Of a stretch of DNA of 64,000 nt, positions 1 through 8,565 are shown in pieces. This DNA is from Hyphomicrobium sp. 12-62-95 (GTDB taxonomy: Bacteria > Pseudomonadota > Alphaproteobacteria > Rhizobiales > Hyphomicrobiaceae). Both the position numbers and the translations under genes were made by a program. The stretch spans positions 244,001 through 308,000 of the forward strand of contig NCCZ01000003.1 in the NCBI GenBank assembly GCA_002279935.1. The letters run 5' to 3'. A model generated the notes under the pieces. The model searched no databases, was not told the origin of the DNA, and worked only from the letters and a program-made list of their open reading frames with translations. Position 1 is the stretch's first letter, and each line of letters begins with the position of its first letter.

Positions 1-26
1 AGCAGTCACGTAGTGAGAGTCGGTTG

Positions 27-791
27 ATGCGTTCAGCTTTTGCGCCCACATCGCACTCAAATACTGCGGCCACCACACGTGCCGCACCACGCCACGATCC
101 GGAAATTGCACGCCTCTTCTCCGAACTGCGGCACTATCTGGGTCTTCCCATTCCGCAAGTGGCCCAGCACATCGCCACCCATCCCGGCATCATCGCAGCG
201 CTTGAGGCCGGGCGGATTGATATGCTGCCGCCGTGGAGCGAAACGGCCCGCATCGTCACGGCCTACATCACGCTGGCGCATCTCGACCCGCGGCCCGCGC
301 TCGATCGTCTTGCCGCAGTGATGGGTGTGTCCATCCCGGCCACGCCCGCCTTCCAGCCCACCCACCAAACCGCGAGCCGCCCACAAAGTCACGACGATGC
401 GGCCACGCCCGTCGCCCGCATCTTGGGCCGCCTATCGGATGCCGCCCATCGCGCCCGTGAACAGGCGGCGACGCCGGGCGTGCTGGCCGAATGGGCAGCA
501 CATCTCAAAGCAACCGCCGAAGGTCTCGCTGCGTCGGTCCGCGCCATGCGAGCGCCCGTGCGCTGGGTCGGCGCTGCCGCCATCGCGCTGATCCTTTTAG
601 GGTCTGCCGCCCCCTCCGGCGTGCTCCAGGCTTCCGTCAATGGCCTTTCTCAGCCCATTTCCGGCCTCTGGCACAAACTGAGCGGCCAAGGCACCGCCAT
701 CCGCGTCAATGTCCGCGATGGATTGAAGTGGATCGAGGCCGACGACCCGCGCGAGCGCCGCTCAGACAAATTGCCCTCGCATCGCTCTTAA
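27..791 (+). CDS. RodZ-like helix-turn-helix membrane protein
   Basis: The N-terminal part (residues about 25-95) reads as an HTH domain of the RodZ/HTH_25 kind. It is followed by an Ala/Arg/Pro-rich linker, one hydrophobic segment (about residues 180-198) and a short C-terminal tail, so cytoplasmic DNA- or cytoskeleton-binding with a membrane anchor is plausible. I start at the ATG at 27; a TTG lies just before it and the frame stays open to the window edge, so the true start could be further upstream. It sits just before prfA. RodZ-like topology is seen; a role in cell shape is only an inference. Confidence 0.6.
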   Translation: MRSAFAPTSHSNTAATTRAAPRHDPEIARLFSELRHYLGLPIPQVAQHIATHPGIIAALEAGRIDMLPPWSETARIVTAYITLAHLDPRPALDRLAAVMGVSIPATPAFQPTHQTASRPQSHDDAATPVARILGRLSDAAHRAREQAATPGVLAEWAAHLKATAEGLAASVRAMRAPVRWVGAAAIALILLGSAAPSGVLQASVNGLSQPISGLWHKLSGQGTAIRVNVRDGLKWIEADDPRERRSDKLPSHRS

Positions 792-911
792 GCCTATAAG
801 TCGCCTCGAAGCATAGCGGCCTCTCCGTCGGGGAAGCCGCCATTCGCCGTTGGAGCCAGGCCGCACACGCAGGCCCCGGCAGCGGCCAAATCAGAAAAAT
901 AACATCGCTCC

Positions 912-1994
912 ATGTCTGCTCTGCCCGAAGAAAAGCTCGAAAAGCTCCTGGAACGCTGGGAGACGATCCAAGCGGAATTGAACCTCGGCTCCAATCCCGC
1001 GGTCTATGCCAAGCTGACCAAGGAATTCGCCGACCTTGACCCGCTCGTGGGTGCGATCCGGCGTCTGCGCTCGAGCCGCGATGAATTGGCGGGTCTTGAA
1101 GCGATGGCCAAGGACCCCGCCGCTGACAAGGAGATGGTGAACCTCGCGCGTGACGAAATCGACGCGCTGCGGCCGCAAATTGAAGAGCAAGAGCAGGCAC
1201 TCAGAATTCTCCTGCTACCCAAGGACGCCGCCGACGAACGCAGCGCCATCGTCGAAGTCCGCGCCGGCACCGGCGGCGATGAAGCAGCCCTGTTCGCGGC
1301 CGACCTTTTCGGCATGTATCAGCGCTATGCCGATCTGAACGGCTGGACCTGTGAAATCATTTCGATCTCCGAAAACGACCTCGGCGGCTATCGCGAGATC
1401 GTCGCCTCCATCTCCGGCCGCGGCGTGTTCTCCAAGTTGAAATACGAAAGCGGTGTTCATCGCGTTCAGCGTGTGCCGGCCACCGAAAACCAGGGCCGCA
1501 TTCACACCTCCGCCGCAACTGTCGCCGTGCTCCCCGAAGCCGAGGACGTCGATATCGATGTTCGGCCCGAAGATATCCGCATCGACACCATGCGCGCCTC
1601 CGGCGCCGGCGGCCAGCACGTCAACAAAACCGATTCCGCCGTCCGCATTACGCACTTACCCACCGGCATCATCGTCGTCTCGGCCGAGAAATCGCAGCAT
1701 CAGAACCGCAAGCTCGCCATGCAGGTTCTGCGCTCGCGGCTGTATGAAGTCGAGCGCGAAAAGGTCGACAGCGCCCGGAGTGAGGCGCGCAAATCCCAAG
1801 TCGGTTCTGGTGACCGCTCGCAGCGCATCCGTACGTACAATTACCCCCAAGGCCGCGTCACCGATCACCGGATAAATCTCACCATCCACAACATCGACCG
1901 CGTCATGGATGGCACCGGTCTGGCAGAAATCATCGATGCACTGGTCACGCAGCGCCAAGCCGAGTTGCTCTCCGACTTCGAAAACAATGCCTGA
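912..1994 (+). CDS. prfA: Peptide chain release factor 1
   Basis: Ribosomal termination factor that recognises UAA and UAG and triggers peptidyl-tRNA hydrolysis. The 360-residue length is normal. The stop-codon recognition tripeptide PAT is at residues 189-191, typical of RF1 rather than RF2, and the catalytic GGQ is at 233-235 within [15 protein letters not shown]. The N-terminal coiled region and C-terminal basic domain are complete. Its stop codon overlaps the start of prmC by 8 nt, so the two are translationally coupled, which fits because PrmC methylates the GGQ glutamine of this protein. Confidence 0.97.
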   Translation: MSALPEEKLEKLLERWETIQAELNLGSNPAVYAKLTKEFADLDPLVGAIRRLRSSRDELAGLEAMAKDPAADKEMVNLARDEIDALRPQIEEQEQALRILLLPKDAADERSAIVEVRAGTGGDEAALFAADLFGMYQRYADLNGWTCEIISISENDLGGYREIVASISGRGVFSKLKYESGVHRVQRVPATENQGRIHTSAATVAVLPEAEDVDIDVRPEDIRIDTMRASGAGGQHVNKTDSAVRITHLPTGIIVVSAEKSQHQNRKLAMQVLRSRLYEVEREKVDSARSEARKSQVGSGDRSQRIRTYNYPQGRVTDHRINLTIHNIDRVMDGTGLAEIIDALVTQRQAELLSDFENNA

Positions 1995-2892
1995 CACCGC
2001 GCCAGAATCTGCAGGATCCTTTATCGGCCAGCCGCTCTCAGCCGTCCGTCGCACGCTGCAAACGCTCCTTAACGCCGCGCGCATCGATGATCCGCCCCGC
2101 GAAGCGCGCCTCCTGCTCGAAGTCGCAACTGGTCTGACAGCCGATCGGCTACTGCGCGACGCTGCCCGTCTCCTGTCGGATGATGAAGCGAAACGCCTAA
2201 GCGAAGCTTTGCGCCGCCGCCTCGCGCATGAACCTCTGTCCCGCATCAAAGGCGAACGCGGATTCTACGGCCGCACCTTTGCCGTCAGCCCCGCCGTCCT
2301 CGATCCGCGACCCGAAACCGAAACACTCATCGATCTCGTCTTGCAGTGGGTTGATGAAGCCGGTGGCCGTCAGCGCCCGCTCTCCATCATCGATGTCGGA
2401 ACCGGTTCCGGCTGCATCCTCATTACACTTCTGGCCGAACTCCCCAACGCGACCGGCCTTGCCACCGACCTCTCGCCAGATGCACTTGCCATCGCCCGCG
2501 CCAATGCCGCGCGCCACGGCGTTGCCGAACGCACCGCCTTCACTCAAGCCCGTTCACTCGAGGGCGTCGATGGACCCGCCGACATTCTGGTGTCCAATCC
2601 GCCCTACATCCCGAGCGCGGACATCGCCGCACTCGACCCCGGCGTCCGCGACTACGATCCGCTTCTGGCGCTCGACGGCGGCCCCGATGGATTGGCCGTT
2701 TATCGCGACATTGCCGCCCGCGCTGGCGCCGTCGTGCCCTCGGGCCTCATCGCGGTCGAGGTCGGGGCCAGCCAGGCCGCCGATGTCGCCCAAATCCTCA
2801 CAAAATGGGTGGAGAACCGGGCCGGGCTGCCCTGGACCCGGAAAGATCTGGGCGGCCACGACCGGACTGTGGCAATGCTGACACAACGCTAA
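1987..2892 (+). CDS. prmC: Release factor glutamine methyltransferase PrmC/HemK
   Basis: SAM-dependent N5-methyltransferase acting on the GGQ glutamine of release factors. The SAM-binding motif DVGTGSGC is near residues 136-143 and the substrate-glutamine motif NPPY at 204-207. The N-terminal helical domain (about residues 20-90) is the release-factor docking part. I start at the ATG at 1987 that overlaps the prfA stop; a longer reading would lie wholly inside prfA. The protein has 301 residues. Confidence 0.95.
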   Translation: MPDTAPESAGSFIGQPLSAVRRTLQTLLNAARIDDPPREARLLLEVATGLTADRLLRDAARLLSDDEAKRLSEALRRRLAHEPLSRIKGERGFYGRTFAVSPAVLDPRPETETLIDLVLQWVDEAGGRQRPLSIIDVGTGSGCILITLLAELPNATGLATDLSPDALAIARANAARHGVAERTAFTQARSLEGVDGPADILVSNPPYIPSADIAALDPGVRDYDPLLALDGGPDGLAVYRDIAARAGAVVPSGLIAVEVGASQAADVAQILTKWVENRAGLPWTRKDLGGHDRTVAMLTQR

Positions 2893-3360
2893 CCCTGCGC
2901 GCGAAAACTATTGGAATCGCGGGGCGGCCGGGTTAGTGTCAGTCCAACAGCGACACATACCCGGCAGTCGAACAAGGGCAACTTGCCGTCTGGGGGCCCG
3001 GGGTGTCACAAGCCAAGATGGGGCCAAAGGTCGGCAAGGGTCCGGCCGCTCCCGGCGAGCGCTGCTTAGGCAAGCGTTACAGCTATCGAGCCAATTCCGA
3101 CACGATGAAGTACCAGTCCGGTTGAACTTAGTCGTGCGTTCTCTCGCCGGTTCGCGAATCTCGGCGGGTGTTTAGCCCGTAGGGTGCCAAGAGAGCGAAA
3201 GGTGTCCGGTTACAGGGCCGCGTGCGGTCATGCAGCCACCAAAGCGCCAAATGGCGCAAACACTGGATCGAACGTTTTCCGCCGCGGATCCCGCACTGGG
3301 GCCCGTCGCATAGACCAGAAGTTACCCGTTAAACAGTTACATAGGTTGAGATCGGAGCCC
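2893..3360 (+). other. 468-nt untranslated region before the DUF4167 gene
   Basis: No convincing reading frame was found here. A compact fold can be drawn at 3141-3195: outer arms CTCTC (3141-3145) and GAGAG (3191-3195), inner arms CGCCG (3145-3149) and CGGCG (3162-3166), and a small GCCC-GTA-GGGT turn (3175-3185). It may be a long 5' leader or contain a small RNA. Neither is proved by sequence alone. Confidence 0.3.
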
Positions 3361-4350
3361 ATGAGGCAGGGACAGCAGAACCGCAGAGGCCGCGGCCGCA
3401 ACAATAACAACAACAATCAGAACAATCAGCAGCGCAAAGGCCAAAATCCGCTGACGCGGAGCTTCGAAAGCAATGGTCCGGATGTGAAGCTGCGCGGCAC
3501 ACCCGCTCACATCGCCGAGAAATATATGTCTCTCGCGCGCGATGCCCAGTCGTCCGGCGATCCCGTGCTGGCCGAGAATTATCTCCAGCACGCGGAGCAT
3601 TATAATCGAATCATCATGGCCTACCGCGAACAGCAGGTGAGCCAAGGCGGCGCCGATCCGGGCTACAACGGTGCCTACAATGGGCAAAACCGTGCCGAAG
3701 GCGACATGGATGCCGACGACGGCTTCGACAGCAATAACGACCAGCCCTCTATTGTGAGCCGCCCGGCCGATCAGCCGCGCTTCCAGGATAGTGGTGAACG
3801 CCGCTTCGAGGACCGCCAGCCGCGCATGCACGGCGAACAGCGCCACCAGCATCAAGGTCCGCGCGACCGCGACCGTGATCGTCCCTACCAGGGTGATCGC
3901 GGCGGCTACCGCGACCGCCCAGATCGTCAAGACCGGCCAGATCGCGGCGACCGTCCGGATCGTCAAGACCGGCCTGATCGTCAGGAGCGCTTCGAGCGCC
4001 CCGACCGTCAAGATCGCGGCGATCGTCCGGAACGAACCGAGCATCGCATGGACCGCGACCGTCCCGAGCGCTTCGAGCGCCCGCCCATTGCCGCTGCCGA
4101 AGTACGCGCGATCGAACCCCGGCCCGAACGTCCGGATCGCCCAGATCGTCCAGATCGCCCCGAACGCGCCGAGGGGGCCGTGCCGCCTCGCCGCCGCGAG
4201 CGTCCCGCCGGAGATCGTTTGCCGGCCGAAGCACACGAGCAGCCCGAATTTTTGCGCCGCCCTGTTCGCCGTCCGCGTCGTGAAGATCAGGACGACGCCG
4301 CAGTAAGCGCGCCCGTGCCAGCCGTCGCTGCCACGGAAGACAGCGACTAA
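3361..4350 (+). CDS. DUF4167 domain protein with a charged repeat tail
   Basis: Residues about 9-90 match the DUF4167 domain of Hyphomicrobiales: an Arg/Gly and poly-Asn/Gln start, then a helical core containing GTPAHIAEKYMSLARDA and LAENYLQHAEHYNRI. Residues about 175-300 are a low-complexity tail built from DRPDR/QDRPDR/ERFERP-like units, strongly charged and probably disordered. Start ATG at 3361 is preceded by a modest SD (CGGAG). Location next to prfA-prmC is the usual one for this family. Function is unknown; RNA or ribosome association is a guess from the RG- and N-rich composition. Confidence 0.88.
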   Translation: MRQGQQNRRGRGRNNNNNNQNNQQRKGQNPLTRSFESNGPDVKLRGTPAHIAEKYMSLARDAQSSGDPVLAENYLQHAEHYNRIIMAYREQQVSQGGADPGYNGAYNGQNRAEGDMDADDGFDSNNDQPSIVSRPADQPRFQDSGERRFEDRQPRMHGEQRHQHQGPRDRDRDRPYQGDRGGYRDRPDRQDRPDRGDRPDRQDRPDRQERFERPDRQDRGDRPERTEHRMDRDRPERFERPPIAAAEVRAIEPRPERPDRPDRPDRPERAEGAVPPRRRERPAGDRLPAEAHEQPEFLRRPVRRPRREDQDDAAVSAPVPAVAATEDSD

Positions 4351-4371
4351 TCATATTTGCACGTTCACTGA

Positions 4372-4405
4372 AAAACCGCCGTCCCGAAAAGGGCGGCGGT
4401 TTTGC
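4372..4405 (+). terminator. Rho-independent terminator after the DUF4167 gene
   Basis: Arms AAAACCGCCG (4372-4381) and CGGCGGTTTT (4394-4403), with an inner CCC/GGG pairing and a GAAAA loop, followed by a T-rich end. It lies 21 nt after the DUF4167 stop. Confidence 0.85.
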
Positions 4406-4490
4406 TTTGGCCAGAGTCATCCCAAACCGGTGTCATCCCTATTGAGCCAACGCCGTTTCCCTCAGCGGCCGGCCGCACTACGATGCGCCG

Positions 4491-5765
4491 ATGGAAACAC
4501 TCGAACTCTTCCAGCGCCTCGGCGTGGCCCTTGCCATCGGATTTCTGATCGGCCTCGAACGCGGCTGGAAAAGCCGCAACGAACCGGAAGGCAACCGCTC
4601 GGCTGGTTTGCGAACGCTCACGCTGGGCGGACTACTCGGCGGCATCTGGGGGGCGGTGATCGTTGCGCGCGGCAACGAAGGCCTGATCGCCCTGGCACTT
4701 GCGTTTGCCGTCTATAGCGGCGCCATCATTCTGTTCCGCTATCGCGAAGCCGTCATCGAAAACACGCTTGGCGCCACAACAGTCGTCGCCGCGATGTTGG
4801 CCTTCGCACTCGGCGCCCTCGCCGTGGTCGGAGATATGGCCGTCGCGGGCGCGATGGGTGTGGCCGCAGCTGCACTCCTCGCCTTCAAGGAGGTCTTGCA
4901 TGGCTGGGTCGGCCGCATTTCCTGGCTCGAACTGCGCTCCGGTCTCCTCCTCGCGGCGATGACTTTCATCATGCTACCGCTGCTCCCAGATCGCACCGTC
5001 GATCCGTGGGACACCATCAATCCCTTCGAGATGTGGCTGCTGACCGTGATGATCGCTGCCATTTCTTTCGCCGGCTACATTGCCATCAAAGCCGTGGGCG
5101 ACCACGCCGGGATCATCATGACCGGGGTGGCCGGCGGCCTCGCCTCGTCCACCGCTGTGACCGTGACCCTGGCCGAAATGGCCAAGGAGCATCCCGAAAA
5201 AGTCGCCCCCCTCACAGCCGGCGCTTTGTTCTCCTCCGCGACGATGGCTGCTCGCGTTCTCGCTGTCGTCGCCGCAGTCGGCACGAGCATCCTGCCAATC
5301 ATCGCACTACCCATCGGCCTGGGCGGCATCACCCTACTCGCCACGGCGTTCTATTACCTCCGCCAGGACAGCAACGGCGTCGAGAGCGGCCGCCTGAAAC
5401 TCACCGACCCCTTCGAACTCACCACCGTTTTGAAGTTCGGTCTGATCCTCACAGCCATCACCGTGGCAACGAAACTCCTGACGCGTTTCGGCAGCGGCCA
5501 GGGCGTCTATACTTTGGCGGCGCTTTCCGGCATCGCCGACGTTGACGCCATGACGCTCTCCATGTCGCGTCAGGCCACCGATGCATCGAGTATCACATTG
5601 GCCGCCAACGCGATCCTGATCGTTGTCGCGGTCAACACCGTCGCCAAGGCGGCTCTCGGCTGGGCAACCGGCGGTCCCGAATTCGGCAAGCGCATGCTGA
5701 TCGCAGCCGCACTCGCCATCACCGCCGGAGCCACTGCCTTGTTCGTTTTGCCACCGCTTGCTTAA
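4491..5765 (+). CDS. MgtC/SapB family membrane protein with DUF4010 domain
   Basis: A 424-residue integral membrane protein with roughly a dozen hydrophobic segments. The N-terminal third carries the MgtC/SapB signature (GFLIGLERGWKSR...GLRTLTLGGLLGG) and the remainder fits the DUF4010 membrane domain. MgtC-type proteins are linked to Mg2+ limitation and control of ATP synthase or pH in pathogens; the function of the DUF4010 fusions is not established. The next gene begins 6 nt downstream, suggesting a two-gene unit. Confidence 0.85.
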   Translation: METLELFQRLGVALAIGFLIGLERGWKSRNEPEGNRSAGLRTLTLGGLLGGIWGAVIVARGNEGLIALALAFAVYSGAIILFRYREAVIENTLGATTVVAAMLAFALGALAVVGDMAVAGAMGVAAAALLAFKEVLHGWVGRISWLELRSGLLLAAMTFIMLPLLPDRTVDPWDTINPFEMWLLTVMIAAISFAGYIAIKAVGDHAGIIMTGVAGGLASSTAVTVTLAEMAKEHPEKVAPLTAGALFSSATMAARVLAVVAAVGTSILPIIALPIGLGGITLLATAFYYLRQDSNGVESGRLKLTDPFELTTVLKFGLILTAITVATKLLTRFGSGQGVYTLAALSGIADVDAMTLSMSRQATDASSITLAANAILIVVAVNTVAKAALGWATGGPEFGKRMLIAAALAITAGATALFVLPPLA

Positions 5766-5771
5766 ACATTG

Positions 5772-6320
5772 ATGATGCCCAAACCCACATCCCCCGACGC
5801 AACCATCGAAGTGCGGATCACGCGAATCGAGCAACTCTTTAATTCCTTCGATCCCTCGCCCTTTGACGACCGCGATCTCGACGACGATGCCGAGGCCCAC
5901 ATTGCCGGCTGGGCCCGCGAACTGCCGAAGGATGCCGCGATACGCATCCTGCTCCACATGCCGTCTGACGAAGCTGTGCGAGCATTGGATCGTGGGCTGG
6001 CTTCGGCATTGACCCACTACTTCGAGGTGCGCGCCGAGTGGATTGACCGCGACCGCCGGGAGTTGTTCCGCCTCGGCTGGCGATATCTCGCCATCGGATT
6101 GCTTGTATTGAGTGCGTGTCTCTTGACCAGCCAAATGCTGCCGGCCCTGATTGGCTCCGGTCCGGCCACGCGGATTTTTCAAGAAGGACTGATCATCTTG
6201 GGATGGGTGGCCAACTGGAAGCCGATCGAGACATTCCTATACGACTGGTGGCCGCTCAAGCGGCGCGCCGACCTATACCGCAGGATCGCGGCGGCCCAAA
6301 TTGACATCGTCCAGAACTAG
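5772..6320 (+). CDS. Unknown membrane protein with an acidic N-terminus
   Basis: The family is not recognised. The 182-residue protein has an acidic soluble N-terminal half (about residues 1-100, including DPSPFDDRDLDDDAEAHI) and two hydrophobic segments near residues 105-125 and 130-150, then a basic C-terminal tail. The ATG at 5772 is followed directly by a second ATG, and a TTG precedes it. The close spacing behind the MgtC/DUF4010 gene suggests co-transcription. A membrane accessory role is possible but unsupported. Confidence 0.75.
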   Translation: MMPKPTSPDATIEVRITRIEQLFNSFDPSPFDDRDLDDDAEAHIAGWARELPKDAAIRILLHMPSDEAVRALDRGLASALTHYFEVRAEWIDRDRRELFRLGWRYLAIGLLVLSACLLTSQMLPALIGSGPATRIFQEGLIILGWVANWKPIETFLYDWWPLKRRADLYRRIAAAQIDIVQN

Positions 6321-6324
6321 GTCG

Positions 6325-7110
6325 TCACGCCACCGGCGCGATCACCCGCCGGTAGAGATGCCACGTCGTGTGCCCCAGCACCGGCAGCGCGACGAGAAGT
6401 CCGAGAAACGCTGTGATCCCCGAAAAGAACATCATCACCGCGATGATCACCGCGAAGAACGCCATCGGCACCGGGTTCATGGCTACGGCCTTCACACTCG
6501 TGATCATAGCCGTCACGAAATCCACGTCCCGGTCGAGAACGAGCGGAAACGACACCACCGATATCGAGAACAGAACTGTCGCCAGGAACGCGCCGACGAT
6601 ATTGCCGACGGCGAGGAACATCAGGCCCTCGGTCGTCGTGAACACGACGCGCAAGAACTCCTCCAGCGTCGCCATCATCCCGCTGTAGCCGAGGAAGAGC
6701 GCCATCAGAAAGCGCACCTGATACATCCACATGATGAGGATGAACACCGTGGCGAATCCCATCCAGCGAATTTCACTGCGCCCCTTGATGGTCGCCCACA
6801 CGTCGCCTGCGGCGAGCGATTGCCCCGTCTCTAACCGGCGGCTGACCTCATAAAGTCCAGCCGCGAGAAACGGACACACGAGCGCAAAGCCTGCGCCGAG
6901 CGGATACGCGAGATAGGGCAGCCCCAAGACATAGAGCAGCGCCAGGATCCCAATGCCCGTGACGGCCGAAACGGCCCCGAGCACCAGTCCATGCCGCGGC
7001 GCGCGCCGGAAGTCGGCGATACCTGCCGCCAGCGCGGCTTTGACATCCTCGATTGTGATCTTCCGGACCACGGGATCGACTTTGCCGGATAAAGATGCGG
7101 CCTTCGTCAT
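6325..7110 (-). CDS. DUF2189 family membrane protein
   Basis: A 261-residue protein with six or so hydrophobic segments and the DUF2189 layout: an N-terminal soluble lead containing VRKITIEDVKAALAAGIADFRRAP, then paired helices and YEVSRRLETGQ. It is convergent with the upstream membrane gene (4-nt gap) and lies about 100 nt downstream of the PLP-decarboxylase operon on the same strand, so read-through is possible. Some relatives are labelled cytochrome c oxidase-related, but no haem or metal site is visible here. Confidence 0.85.
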   Translation of the reverse strand: MTKAASLSGKVDPVVRKITIEDVKAALAAGIADFRRAPRHGLVLGAVSAVTGIGILALLYVLGLPYLAYPLGAGFALVCPFLAAGLYEVSRRLETGQSLAAGDVWATIKGRSEIRWMGFATVFILIMWMYQVRFLMALFLGYSGMMATLEEFLRVVFTTTEGLMFLAVGNIVGAFLATVLFSISVVSFPLVLDRDVDFVTAMITSVKAVAMNPVPMAFFAVIIAVMMFFSGITAFLGLLVALPVLGHTTWHLYRRVIAPVA

Positions 7111-7215
7111 GCGGACGTCCCCCTGCGCACATGCCCCCGATCAAATACGGCGCGGCCGAATGACACGCAAGGGTCGAATGCCGAGCCGCGCAGTGCCTGG
7201 GCGCGCGCTGAGGTA

Positions 7216-8565
7216 TTAAGAGAGGGGATTGACCAGAGGCGCACCGAAATCGCCCGCCGCTCGGATCAAGGTGGCCTCGCCCCCGCGCACAAGCACCTCG
7301 GCCGGCATCGGATGCGACAGGAACCCAACAGGGCTCGCCGACAGTCCATAGGCGCCCGACTGGAGGATCGCGACCACATCGCCGGACGCCATGTCCGGCA
7401 GCGCCGTCTGTCGGCCCAAGGTGTCGAGCGGCGTGCACAACGGCCCCACAACAGTCGCCGGCGCGCACGAACGGTCAGAAAGCCGCGTCGCCGCCACGAT
7501 CGGATAATCCCGCTTGATCACCTGACCGAGATTGCCCGAAGCCGCCAGATGATGGTGAATGCCCCCGTCGCCAATCACGAACCGTTGCCCGCGCGACGTC
7601 TTCACCGCCCGCACTGTTGAAAGATACACACCCGCCGGCCCGGTCAGATAACGCCCCGGCTCGATCAGGATCTGCGCGCCCACCAGCCACGGATTGGTCC
7701 GCCGCTCTTGGTCGAGACGCCGCGCACCCGCCGCGACCGCGGTGAGATCGAGCGTCTTGTCGCCGTCGTGATAGGGAATGCCGAGCCCACCGCCGAGATC
7801 GATCCGCGCCACGGGACAGCCAGTCTTTCGGCCCACCTCTGCAGCCAGCTTCAGCCCATAATTCCACTGATAAAGCAGCACCTCGGCATCGAGGATCTGC
7901 GTCCCCGCAAACAGATGCAAGCCAGACAGATGCAGCGACGGCTTCGCTGCAATCGCCGCCAGCACGTCGTCGATAATCTCCTCGTCGAACCCGAAAGCCG
8001 CCGGCTTGCCGCCCATGCGCATCGCCCCGCCTTGCGCCGCCGCCGACGGATTGATGCGGATCGCGATGTTGGCAATCCGCCCCTGCGCCGCCGCCAGGGC
8101 CGCCACCATCTCGATCTCTTCGAAGCACTCCAGATGGATTTCCCCGATACCACGCGCGATGGCCAGGTCGAGTTCCCGCTCACCCTTGCCAGGACCGGCA
8201 AACAGAATATTGGCTGGCTGAGCGCCTGCCGCCTCCGCAAGCAGCAGCTCCGCCCCGGACGCGATTTCCAGCCCCGCCCCTGCGTCGACCAACAACCGCG
8301 CCACGGCCGGATTTGGATTGGCCTTGATCGAGTAATAGACGTCTGCAAAGCCCGCCAGCGCGTCCACCAGTGCCCGGTAACGCCGCACGATCACATCGCC
8401 ATCATAGACATAGAGCGGCGACCCATGCGCTGCCGTCAGATCCGTCACGGTAATCCCGCCGACGGTGAGCACGCCATCGCGCGCGCCGAAATTCTCCGCA
8501 ATCACGGCTTCGGCTAGAGCCGGTGGCCCACTGTCGCTTCGGCTGGCAAACGGCACCACGCTCAT
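7216..8565 (-). CDS. Fold-type III PLP-dependent decarboxylase, exosortase-A-associated type
   Basis: Alanine-racemase-fold decarboxylase related to diaminopimelate and ornithine decarboxylases. The PLP lysine is K81 in YYSIKANPN; HLFAGTQILD, GGGLGIPY, EPGRYL, GPLCTPLDTL and GAYG mark the remaining PLP- and substrate-binding loops. The sequence best fits the subgroup seen in exosortase-A loci rather than true LysA, so the substrate is unknown. Its start overlaps the AMP-ligase stop by 4 nt (ATGA), making it the last gene of a tight four-gene operon. A decarboxylated amino acid carried on the neighbouring ACP is a reasonable inference. Confidence 0.88.
   Translation of the reverse strand: MSVVPFASRSDSGPPALAEAVIAENFGARDGVLTVGGITVTDLTAAHGSPLYVYDGDVIVRRYRALVDALAGFADVYYSIKANPNPAVARLLVDAGAGLEIASGAELLLAEAAGAQPANILFAGPGKGERELDLAIARGIGEIHLECFEEIEMVAALAAAQGRIANIAIRINPSAAAQGGAMRMGGKPAAFGFDEEIIDDVLAAIAAKPSLHLSGLHLFAGTQILDAEVLLYQWNYGLKLAAEVGRKTGCPVARIDLGGGLGIPYHDGDKTLDLTAVAAGARRLDQERRTNPWLVGAQILIEPGRYLTGPAGVYLSTVRAVKTSRGQRFVIGDGGIHHHLAASGNLGQVIKRDYPIVAATRLSDRSCAPATVVGPLCTPLDTLGRQTALPDMASGDVVAILQSGAYGLSASPVGFLSHPMPAEVLVRGGEATLIRAAGDFGAPLVNPLS

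Noticed and set aside
2936..3175. A 79-residue open frame before the DUF4167 gene
   Set aside because: No SD and no similarity to any family I know; codon use is not coding-like.
3337..4236. A 299-residue open frame antisense to the DUF4167 gene
   Set aside because: Low-complexity mirror of the charged repeats (many Ala/Ile/Val/Thr); no recognisable family.
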